Of a stretch of DNA of 10,678 nucleotides, positions 1-6,197 are shown in pieces. Where the stretch lies: contig CAYRZL010000082.1 of assembly GCA_964428795.1 (NCBI GenBank), positions 1 through 10,678 of the forward strand, in the 5' to 3' direction. The position numbers and the translations under genes were made by a program. The first letter of the stretch is position 1, and each line of letters begins with the position of its first letter. Source of the stretch: CAYRZL01 sp964428795 (GTDB taxonomy: Bacteria; Bacillota; Clostridia; Lachnospirales; Lachnospiraceae). The notes beneath the pieces are model-generated. The model made no database searches. It had not been told where the DNA came from and saw only the letters and a program-made list of their open reading frames with translations.

Positions 1-876
1 TTTCCATGTGCATATTATTGGGCGGATTCCCGAAACTATGGGCCAGATGAACCCTTCCAGTGCAAACACCACTGGCATGACGAAGTGGAAATCCTTTATT
101 TCGAAAAAGGTTATTATCAATTGGAAATAAATATGAAAAAATACGAAATTACCGAAAGGTGCCTGTGCTTTATCGGCAGCGGTGAGCTGCATGCCATACA
201 CTGCCCGGAAAATTTTGCCGAAAAGGCTCTTGTTTTTTCCCCTTCCATGCTGAGTTTTTTAACCAATGATCCGGTTCAGCAGACTTATATACAGCCTTTA
301 TGTACCAATGAACTGTCCATGCCCCGTCTGCTCACCCAGGACCAGGCCGGGTTCGATGAGATTGTTCAGCTCTACCTGAATATCATAGACAGTTTCCAGC
401 CAAATCCCACAGAGTCCAGCGGACGGCCGGACAGCCAGCTGATTTCCGCCACAATTGCCGGTCAACTGCGTATCAAAGCAAATTTGCTGTCCATACTCGC
501 CATTCTGGCTGAGCACAATCTTCTGTCTGCAGATTCCCCGGCCCCGGATCATCGGATTGAGGTGATTAAAAAATCTCTTTCTTATATGAAAGAACATTAC
601 CGGGAAAAAATATATATTTCTGACCTGGCTGGCCAGGTCAGTATGAACGAACAGTATTTTTGCCGTTTTTTCAAAAAAAATATCGGTAAATCCCCCATGG
701 AGTACCTCAATGAAATGCGCATAAAGCAGTCCCTGCGCCTGCTGCGGGATACCGACGATTCAGTCATGAATATTTCCCTGGAATGCGGCTTTAATAACCT
801 GGGAAATTTCATGCGCACTTTCAAAAGACACATTGGCAGCACACCTTTGCAGTACCGCAAAAGCCTGCGCACTTAA
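1..876 (+). CDS. AraC-family transcriptional regulator, 5' end cut by window edge
   Basis: This is a DNA-binding regulator of the AraC/XylS family, probably responding to a sugar. The frame is open from the first base and has no in-frame ATG near the edge, so the start lies just outside the window; 291 residues are visible. A GTG at 85 is in frame but falls inside the conserved N-terminal cupin motif (HHWHDEVEIL, visible residues 23-32), so it is an internal Val rather than the start. The cupin-like sensor region covers roughly residues 15-90. The C-terminal DNA-binding domain covers about 185-286, with a first helix-turn-helix near 206-227 (ISDLAGQVSMNEQYFCRFFK) and a second near 255-276 (ISLECGFNNLGNFMRTFK), ending in the family-typical GSTPLQYRK. 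The full length should be close to the usual ~290-300 residues. It lies 149 bp upstream of a co-oriented alpha-glucosidase, which makes that gene a plausible target. Its inducer cannot be read from the sequence. Confidence 0.93.
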   Translation, partial: FPCAYYWADSRNYGPDEPFQCKHHWHDEVEILYFEKGYYQLEINMKKYEITERCLCFIGSGELHAIHCPENFAEKALVFSPSMLSFLTNDPVQQTYIQPLCTNELSMPRLLTQDQAGFDEIVQLYLNIIDSFQPNPTESSGRPDSQLISATIAGQLRIKANLLSILAILAEHNLLSADSPAPDHRIEVIKKSLSYMKEHYREKIYISDLAGQVSMNEQYFCRFFKKNIGKSPMEYLNEMRIKQSLRLLRDTDDSVMNISLECGFNNLGNFMRTFKRHIGSTPLQYRKSLRT

Positions 877-935
877 AAGTCAAAATTTTGCAATTTTCTA
901 TCAATTTATAGGAAGATTTTTTCCGCCCTTTATTG

Positions 936-941
936 TATAGT
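936..941 (+). promoter_or_regulatory. Candidate -10 box for the plus-strand alpha-glucosidase gene, weak -35
   Basis: TATAGT at 936-941 is the best -10 match in the gap between the AraC-type gene and the alpha-glucosidase. No convincing -35 hexamer lies 16-18 bp upstream (the region reads AAGATT). A second TATATT at 975-980 also lacks a -35. A promoter with a fair -10 and no -35 is what one expects if an activator is needed, and an AraC-type regulator is encoded just upstream. The assignment is tentative. Confidence 0.35.
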
Positions 942-1025
942 GTTCTTACAAATAGAGAAAAAACACCAGAAATTTATATTAAATTCGTCCTGTCTGGGGG
1001 CATCAATAAAAGGGAGGAACATTAA

Positions 1026-2696
1026 ATGCAAAAAAAATGGTGGCATGAGAAAGTTGCATATCAGATTTATCCGAAGAGCTTTATGGATTCCAACAACGAC
1101 GGCATCGGAGATCTGAAGGGCATTATAAGCAAACTGGATTATCTGAAGGAGCTGGGTGTAGAGATCGTATGGCTGTCCCCGATCTACTGTTCTCCGCTGG
1201 CCGACCAGGGCTACGACATTTCTGATTATTATAATATTGATCCTCGTTTTGGCACTATGGATGATATGGATGAGCTGATTGCAGAGGCCAAAAAAAGAGG
1301 CATCGGCATCGTAATGGATCTGGTAGTAAACCACTGCTCCGATGAACACGAATGGTTCAAAAAAGCCTGCGAAGATCCCAATGGAAAATACGGAAAATAC
1401 TTTTACATCGAAGATATAAAAGATGGCAAATACCCCTGCAACTGGCGTTCCTATTTTGGCGGAAGCGTATGGGAACCTCTTCCAGGCCATCCGGATAAAT
1501 GTTATCTCCATTTATTCCATAAAAAACAGCCGGATTTAAACTGGGAAAATCCGGAAGTCCGGGAAGAAATTTACAAAATGGTCAACTGGTGGCTGGAAAA
1601 GGGCCTGGCCGGATTCCGCATCGATGCCATTATCAATATTAAAAAGGCTCTGCCCTGGAAGGATTATCCTGTGGATCGTGAGGACGGCATGAGCAAAACC
1701 CAGAATATGTTGGCAGAGGCCGTGGGCGTAGGTGATTTTCTCAGTGAAATGCGTGACCGCTGCTTTAAAGTATATGATGCATTTACTGCAGGCGAAGTAT
1801 TCAACGAAAAACCGGAGGAATTTGCAGACTTCATCGGTGACAACGGCTATTTCTCCACCATGTATGACTTCGGCCCGAATATCTGGGGTGTCAGCGACAA
1901 GGGCTGGTATGACTATACCCTAATTACCCCGGATGCTTACAGAGACTGCTGCTTTGCAAGCCAGGCAAGAGCCGACGATATCGGTTTCTACTCCAATATT
2001 ATTGAAAACCACGATGAATCCCGCGGGGTCAGCCGGTACATACCGGAAGGCGACGTATGCGACACCAGCAAAAAAATGCTGGCTACTCTCCAGTTCATGC
2101 TGAAAGGCCTTCCTTTCATTTATCAGGGGCAGGAGATCGGAATGGAAAACATCGATTTCCATTCTATTGACGAAGTGGACGATATCTCCACCCTGGACGA
2201 ATATCAGGTAGCTCTGAACGCAGGCCTGTCCCCGGAAAAGGCACTGAAAGCAGTATCTCATTTCAGCCGTGACAACGCCCGTACCCCATTCCAGTGGACC
2301 GCCGGAAACAATGCTGGGTTCACAGAGGGTATTCCGTGGCTTCGCCTGAACCCGAATTACACCTGCATCAATCTGGAAAGCCAGCGGAATGATCCGGATT
2401 CCATCTATCAATATTACCGCACGCTGATTGCCCTGCGCAAAAATCCGGAATACAAGGAAACCATCGTCTATGGCAAATTGACTCCGGTCTGGACTGATCA
2501 ATCTTGTCTTATGGCTTTCTACCGAACCAGTGCAGAGAAAAACCTTCTGGTAGCTGCAAACTACCGAAAAGAGCCCCGCACCATCACTCTGGATGCGCCG
2601 TACAAAAAGGTGGTTCTTACCAACTGCAGCGAGGTAAAGGGAACTGCGAAAGAGATTACACTGAGTGGATATCAGGTAGTGGTTTTGGAAATGTAA
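1026..2696 (+). CDS. GH13 (subfamily 31-like) alpha-glucosidase, cytoplasmic, Ala after the nucleophile
   Basis: This enzyme hydrolyses alpha-linked glucose from the non-reducing ends of short oligosaccharides. It has 556 residues, typical for oligo-1,6-glucosidase/alpha-glucosidase relatives. It starts at an ATG 8 bases after a clear AGGGAGG (1011-1017) and has no signal peptide, so it acts in the cytoplasm. Visible landmarks in order are: the Ca-binding-type loop DSNNDGIGDL (21-30); region I DLVVNH (98-103); QPDLNW (168-173); the nucleophile D200 in GFRIDA; the acid/base E257 in TAGEVF; and the transition-state Asp D330 in ENHDESR. The residue after the nucleophile is Ala201. In this family Val there is associated with alpha-1,6 specificity, and Ala or Thr with alpha-1,4 or broad activity, so a maltose or maltodextrin preference is inferred. 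Glu331 follows D330 where close relatives usually have Gln or Asn. The gene is convergent with the transporter genes and may be controlled by the AraC-type regulator upstream. Trehalose-6-phosphate hydrolase is less likely, since those usually carry Asp-Val at the nucleophile. Confidence 0.95.
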   Translation: MQKKWWHEKVAYQIYPKSFMDSNNDGIGDLKGIISKLDYLKELGVEIVWLSPIYCSPLADQGYDISDYYNIDPRFGTMDDMDELIAEAKKRGIGIVMDLVVNHCSDEHEWFKKACEDPNGKYGKYFYIEDIKDGKYPCNWRSYFGGSVWEPLPGHPDKCYLHLFHKKQPDLNWENPEVREEIYKMVNWWLEKGLAGFRIDAIINIKKALPWKDYPVDREDGMSKTQNMLAEAVGVGDFLSEMRDRCFKVYDAFTAGEVFNEKPEEFADFIGDNGYFSTMYDFGPNIWGVSDKGWYDYTLITPDAYRDCCFASQARADDIGFYSNIIENHDESRGVSRYIPEGDVCDTSKKMLATLQFMLKGLPFIYQGQEIGMENIDFHSIDEVDDISTLDEYQVALNAGLSPEKALKAVSHFSRDNARTPFQWTAGNNAGFTEGIPWLRLNPNYTCINLESQRNDPDSIYQYYRTLIALRKNPEYKETIVYGKLTPVWTDQSCLMAFYRTSAEKNLLVAANYRKEPRTITLDAPYKKVVLTNCSEVKGTAKEITLSGYQVVVLEM

Positions 2697-2711
2697 TAAT
2701 CAAAGATTCTC

Positions 2712-2747
2712 AAAAAAATCCCCAAGACATATTCTTGAGGATTTTTT
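2712..2747. terminator. Bidirectional intrinsic terminator between convergent genes
   Basis: A hairpin has left arm 2713-2727 and right arm 2733-2747 around a 5-base CATAT loop. The core is TCCCCAAGA paired with TCTTGAGGA, with one C-A mismatch, flanked by a run of seven A on the left and six T on the right. The T run serves the plus-strand alpha-glucosidase, which ends at 2696. The A run becomes a U run for minus-strand transcripts, ending the permease gene whose stop is at 2756-2758. Confidence 0.88.
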
Positions 2748-2755
2748 GTAATAAA

Positions 2756-3613
2756 CTACTTTACAGCACCTTCTACCATGCCGCCCATGATCTGTTTCTG
2801 CGCAAACAGGAAAATGATGATCATTGGGATCATTGCCAGCAAGGCTGCAGTCAGGATCAAATCCCACTGTTTTACGTAGGAACCAACAAATGCCTGTACA
2901 GCTACCGGAAGGGTCTTGATTTTACCGTTCTGCCCCAGCATCAGGGAAGGCAGGAGGTAGTCGTTCCAAATCCACATACCATTCAGGATGGTAACGGTGG
3001 TAATCACCGGTTTCAGAAGCGGGAATATAATGCGGAAGAATATGCCCTCCGGTGAGCAGCCGTCAATGCCTGCTGCCTCCTCCAGCTCGTAGGGGATACC
3101 TTTGATAAAACCAGTCAGGATGAACACGGTCATAGCGCCGCCAAATCCACAGTATGCAAATATGATGCCAGGGAAGGACTGGAGCATTGAAATTCCCAGG
3201 AATTTACCCACATCACGGAATGTAGAAATCAGCGGAAGCATAACCACCTGGAAAGGAATGGTCATGGATGCAATGAAGATCATGTACACTATGGTAGACC
3301 ATTTGGATTTGCTGCGGCAGATTACCCATGCTGCCATACTTCCGAAAAGCGCCAGCAATATCAGAGACACTACTGTGATAATAGCGGAAGTGCCAAATGC
3401 ATACCAGAAGTTGAAGTTAGAGTTATTTACCACGTTTGACAGGTTCTGTATAAACTGCGAAATGCCTGCACCTGCCAGGCTGATGGGATCGGCTACGATG
3501 GAGTTAGCATTTTTAAAAGTATTGATCAATACCAGATAAAAAGGAGATAATACATAAATTGCGATTATGATACCAACAATGGTAACTGCAATTTTTTTCG
3601 GTTTGCTCATCAT
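2756..3613 (-). CDS. ABC sugar transporter inner-membrane permease, MalG-like
   Basis: This is the second membrane subunit of a CUT1-type sugar importer; with the adjacent MalF-like protein it would form the translocation channel. It has 285 residues with about six membrane segments: near 9-30, 71-98, 107-130, 145-168, 201-222 and 252-271. The cytoplasmic coupling (EAA) loop is well preserved at about 175-201, reading YELEEAAGIDGCSPEGIFF then IIFPLLKP; it docks on the ATPase subunit. The start is one of two tandem ATGs (3613 or 3610). The first sits 13 bases from a GAAGGAGG (3627-3634) that lies inside the end of the upstream permease gene, so the first is preferred although the spacing is long. 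Only two bases separate it from the stop of that permease, so translation is probably coupled. It is the last gene of the minus-strand block and ends at the bidirectional terminator. Family assignment is secure; the exact sugar is not. Confidence 0.94.
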   Translation of the reverse strand: MMSKPKKIAVTIVGIIIAIYVLSPFYLVLINTFKNANSIVADPISLAGAGISQFIQNLSNVVNNSNFNFWYAFGTSAIITVVSLILLALFGSMAAWVICRSKSKWSTIVYMIFIASMTIPFQVVMLPLISTFRDVGKFLGISMLQSFPGIIFAYCGFGGAMTVFILTGFIKGIPYELEEAAGIDGCSPEGIFFRIIFPLLKPVITTVTILNGMWIWNDYLLPSLMLGQNGKIKTLPVAVQAFVGSYVKQWDLILTAALLAMIPMIIIFLFAQKQIMGGMVEGAVK

Positions 3614-3615
3614 AA

Positions 3616-4668
3616 TTACATCTCGACCTCCTTCTTATTGGAAATTCTTACCTGGATAATAGATACAATTGCCAGCAGGATGAAGAACAGGATTGCTTTC
3701 GCCTGACCAAGGGCATAATTGTTCTTGGAAATTGCGGTATTGTAAATATTAAGGGCCAGCATTTGAGTACCATTTGTCAGGAACTTACCCATAAATCCGG
3801 TAACTGCGCCTGTACCGTTGGTCAACGCCATGTTTACATCGAACTGCTTGAATGCGGATGTCAGCGTCAGGAATGTACAAATGGTGATGGTAGATGCAAT
3901 CATCGGAATTTTAATCTTAAACAGTGTCATGAACGCATTTGCTCCATCAATCTGAGAAGCCTCCAGGACGTCGCCGGGAATCTGGGTCAGACCAGTTACG
4001 TAAATCAACATGATATATCCCGCATACTGCCAGATATATACCACGATGATTGCTGCAAATGCCGAACCGGTAGATGCCAGAATAGAAATATTATTGGTGT
4101 ACTTAATCAATACATTGTTAAATACGAACTGCCATACATAACCCAGTACGATGCCACCGATCAGGTTAGGCAGGAAGTAAGCGGCGCGGAAGAAGCCCAG
4201 TCCTCTGATCTTGGACGTACAAAGCAGAGCCAGCATAAATGCCACCACGTTTACCAGGATCATGTTCAGAATCACAAACAGGATGGTGATGATCACAGAC
4301 CACAAAAAAGCCGGATCCTGGAACATGGCTATGTAGTTCTTAAAGCCGACCATCTGGGTCATTTTGATACCATTCCAGTCACTGAAAGAGTAGAACACAC
4401 CAAGACACAGCGGAATGATAACTGTCACGCCAAAGGTAAACAGCAGAGGAAAACAAAAGATGAAATTAATGATTGTTCTGTGATATTTAAGTGTCGGAAG
4501 CAAATACAGGCCAAACAAAATAGCTGCTGCACCAAGAATCAAAGCTGCTCCACGCCAACTGGCGCCACTGCCTGAAATATCCTGCAGAAGTGCAATTACC
4601 GCCAGAATGACACCTGCAGCCAGACAAATTACGGATAATAATTTTTTACTTGCATTATCTTCTTTCAT
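3616..4668 (-). CDS. ABC sugar transporter inner-membrane permease, MalF-like, with extra N-terminal membrane hairpin
   Basis: This is the first membrane subunit of the CUT1-type importer. From the ATG at 4668 it has 350 residues. That start follows AGGAGGG (4680-4686) by 11 bases and gives a short Lys-rich leader. A longer in-frame start at 4728 has no comparable ribosome binding site and falls inside a hairpin. Two hydrophobic segments near 10-28 and 39-58 precede the usual six, which occupy about 66-94, 122-150, 162-186, 203-226, 256-273 and 322-341. The EAA coupling loop is at about 234-257 (VLEASQIDGANAFMTLFKIK), with EAS in place of EAA. Gram-positive MalF-type permeases commonly have ~290-310 residues and six segments, so the extension is real but has no known role here. 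It lacks the large periplasmic P2 loop of the E. coli protein. It lies downstream of the binding-protein gene across a hairpin-containing gap and is followed after two bases by the MalG-like gene. Confidence 0.93.
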   Translation of the reverse strand: MKEDNASKKLLSVICLAAGVILAVIALLQDISGSGASWRGAALILGAAAILFGLYLLPTLKYHRTIINFIFCFPLLFTFGVTVIIPLCLGVFYSFSDWNGIKMTQMVGFKNYIAMFQDPAFLWSVIITILFVILNMILVNVVAFMLALLCTSKIRGLGFFRAAYFLPNLIGGIVLGYVWQFVFNNVLIKYTNNISILASTGSAFAAIIVVYIWQYAGYIMLIYVTGLTQIPGDVLEASQIDGANAFMTLFKIKIPMIASTITICTFLTLTSAFKQFDVNMALTNGTGAVTGFMGKFLTNGTQMLALNIYNTAISKNNYALGQAKAILFFILLAIVSIIQVRISNKKEVEM

Positions 4669-4679
4669 TTTGCAGTTAT

Positions 4680-4687
4680 CCCTCCTC
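4680..4687 (-). promoter_or_regulatory. Ribosome binding site that decides the MalF-like start
   Basis: The minus strand reads GAGGAGGG here, 11 bases before the ATG at 4668. The alternative ATG at 4728 is preceded by GTGGGCGGCG, which is a poor Shine-Dalgarno match and belongs to a hairpin arm. This supports the shorter, 350-residue protein. Confidence 0.7.
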
Positions 4688-4705
4688 TTTTTTCTTTTTA
4701 AACTG

Positions 4706-4742
4706 AAAAAGGAACGGCAACTTTTCATCGCCGCCCACTTTT
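4706..4742 (-). terminator. Hairpin with U tract between binding-protein and permease genes, possible attenuator or processing site
   Basis: On the minus strand a 15-position stem (arms 4728-4742 and 4706-4720) encloses a 7-base loop (TGAAAAG). The core pairs CGGCGA with TTGCCG and continues with several G-T pairs, one T-C mismatch, and A-T pairs that end in five T. It lies 41 bases after the stop of the binding-protein gene and 38 bases before the MalF-like start. Such elements are common after binding-protein genes, where they let more binding protein than permease be made, by partial termination or by protecting the upstream mRNA end. Its strength is uncertain because of the wobble pairs. 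Confidence 0.5.
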
Positions 4743-4782
4743 TCTTTTATTTATCGCTTTTCATTTAAGGTAGTCTGCTTTG

Positions 4783-6063
4783 TTAATTACCGGCATAGTA
4801 TTCAGCAATTACAGACTGCATAGCGTCAGCAAATCCTTCTGCATCCAGCTGTCCCTGTGCGTACAGACCGAACACCTGACCGGTAGCGTTCTGAGCCAGA
4901 CCCTCTTTCATATTCAGCCAATGCCATGCAGATGTTTTACCAGCTGCCTGATAATCGGTGATGGTTTGAGCAAACGGATCGTTTGCTACGTATGCGCAGG
5001 ACTTGAACGGGCTTACAAAGCCTGCTTCCATAACGAGAACTTCCTGAGCTGTATCTGTGGTCAGCCACTGCAGGAATGCTTCTGCTTCTTCTACGTTTCC
5101 ATCTTTGTACACTGCCCACCAGGACGGGGAGTTTGTCAAAATGGTGTCTACGCTTTCATCAAATGCGTACGGGATCATGCCGCACTTGAAGTTTCCAGCT
5201 GCCTCATACGCCTCAGCATCTGTAGATGTCATCGTAGCGCCGATCCAGGATCCCTGAGTAACAAATGCATATTTGCCGGAAGCAAAGTTCAGGATCTGCT
5301 GATCATAAGTACCTGAAACGAGGAGTGCCGGATCTGAATACTGGTTCAGAAGGCCTACAAACTCAGCAAATTTGGCGAAACGATCCATATCCAGCTGTCC
5401 GCCGTCATTCAGCATATCAATGTAAGTGGTATCTTCTCTGTCAAGACCGCCGTCGATGTAATTAGCGAATAAATGGTTACCAGTAGACCAATACAGGTTT
5501 ACAACCTCTGCACAGTAGCCCACAACTGCATCCAGTCCCAGCTCTTCTTTCATGCCGTCGATGGTCTCGAATGCGGATTTAATCGCATCCGGAGTAACGA
5601 GTGTAGCCGGGTCAATGCCAGCTTTTTCAAGAATGTCTGCATTGTAGGCAAGACCAACAGCCTCTGTGGTATATGGGAAACCGATGGTTCCTTCGTCATT
5701 GATGTAAGCTGCGTCTGTATCTGCTGCCCACTCCTGATCGCTCATGTCTACCAACAGGCCTTCCCAGTTAGCAAAATCAGTATCTCCGCCATTTACGAAG
5801 ATATCCGGCATGTTGTCTGCCTGATAGTAGCCCTTCAGTGTACCCTGGATATCGATACCGCCGCCCATGGACTCAATTTCAACATGAGTGCCGGTCTCTT
5901 CCTCATACATCTCAGCCAATTTCTTCAGCTGGGCATCGATCTCGATCTTTCCGTTTACAAGACGGATGGACCCTTCTGCTGATGCGCTCATAGCGCCCAT
6001 GCCTGCCACTACTGCTGCTACTGCTGCTGTGGTTGCCAGTGCCTTTACTGTTTTTCTGTTCAT
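4783..6063 (-). CDS. Extracellular sugar-binding protein of an ABC importer, without lipobox
   Basis: This solute-binding protein delivers oligosaccharides to the adjacent permeases. It has 426 residues and the overall pattern of family 1 sugar-binding proteins: an early strand-helix (IRLVNGKIEIDAQLKKLAE, 33-51), MPDIFVNGG (85-93), IGFPYTTEAVGLAYN (127-141), ASGKYAFVTQGSW (261-273), PSWWAVYK (313-320) and AEAFLQWL (327-334). Many aromatic residues (W100, Y191, W192, W273, W315, W316, W380, W382) could stack on sugar rings. The N-terminus has basic residues, a hydrophobic Ala/Val stretch (9-24) and an Ala-Ser-Ala motif ending at residue 29, which looks like a signal peptidase I site. There is no Cys in the first 180 residues, so it is not a conventional lipoprotein, which is unusual for a Gram-positive. 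GAAGGG (6073-6078) lies 9 bases before the ATG, and a near-consensus promoter lies upstream. The ligand is inferred to be a malto- or isomalto-oligosaccharide from the neighbouring enzymes. Confidence 0.93.
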   Translation of the reverse strand: MNRKTVKALATTAAVAAVVAGMGAMSASAEGSIRLVNGKIEIDAQLKKLAEMYEEETGTHVEIESMGGGIDIQGTLKGYYQADNMPDIFVNGGDTDFANWEGLLVDMSDQEWAADTDAAYINDEGTIGFPYTTEAVGLAYNADILEKAGIDPATLVTPDAIKSAFETIDGMKEELGLDAVVGYCAEVVNLYWSTGNHLFANYIDGGLDREDTTYIDMLNDGGQLDMDRFAKFAEFVGLLNQYSDPALLVSGTYDQQILNFASGKYAFVTQGSWIGATMTSTDAEAYEAAGNFKCGMIPYAFDESVDTILTNSPSWWAVYKDGNVEEAEAFLQWLTTDTAQEVLVMEAGFVSPFKSCAYVANDPFAQTITDYQAAGKTSAWHWLNMKEGLAQNATGQVFGLYAQGQLDAEGFADAMQSVIAEYYAGN

Positions 6064-6088
6064 AATTTTTGTCCCTTCTTTTTTTATT

Positions 6089-6104
6089 TTGGGTTAACGC
6101 CCAA
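6089..6104. repeat. 16-bp inverted repeat in the 5' leader of the binding-protein gene, possible operator
   Basis: TTGGG-TTAACG-CCCAA has perfect 5-bp arms around a 6-bp centre. It sits about 13-28 bases downstream of the expected transcription start and 25 bases before the ATG. A repressor bound there could block the promoter. The same bases could instead form a small RNA hairpin near the ribosome binding site. It does not match the catabolite-repression cre consensus, because its CG is not at the required central position. Confidence 0.4.
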
Positions 6105-6123
6105 TACGTTCTTTATGTTAAAA

Positions 6124-6151
6124 ATTATAACATACATTTAATAATAATCAA
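6124..6151 (-). promoter_or_regulatory. Strong sigma-A-type promoter for the binding-protein/permease genes
   Basis: On the minus strand TTGATT (6146-6151) is followed by a 16-bp spacer and a perfect TATAAT (6124-6129). The spacer ends in TGT, giving an extended -10. Transcription would start near 6117 and leave a leader of about 54 bases. This suggests that the transporter genes are transcribed separately from, and more strongly than, the upstream glucosidase gene. Confidence 0.8.
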
Positions 6152-6197
6152 GTATTTTTCAAACTTGCATATTTTTTTTGACAAATATACTATTTTT

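Noticed and set aside
85..876. GTG at 85 as the start of the AraC-type gene
   Set aside because: The frame is open to the window edge, and the residues before it (HHWHDE) belong to the conserved cupin motif, so this GTG is internal.
882..897. AT-only inverted repeat AAAATT-TTGC-AATTTT after the AraC-type gene as a terminator
   Set aside because: The stem has no GC pairs and no following U run, so it would be too weak.
971..985. AATTTA-TAT-TAAATT inverted repeat upstream of the plus-strand glucosidase
   Set aside because: A purely AT palindrome in an AT-rich leader is likely by chance, and nothing else supports it as an operator.
2504..3055. Plus-strand open frame overlapping the end of the alpha-glucosidase and the MalG-like gene
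   Set aside because: It overlaps two well-supported genes and reads through the intrinsic terminator at 2712-2747.
3763..4575. Plus-strand open frame of 270 codons opposite the MalF-like permease
   Set aside because: It is the reverse shadow of a hydrophobic membrane protein, rich in Cys, His and Gln, with no family features.
4669..4728. N-terminal extension of the MalF-like permease from an ATG at 4728
   Set aside because: It has no ribosome binding site, it lies in a hairpin arm, and a strong GAGGAGGG directs the ATG at 4668.
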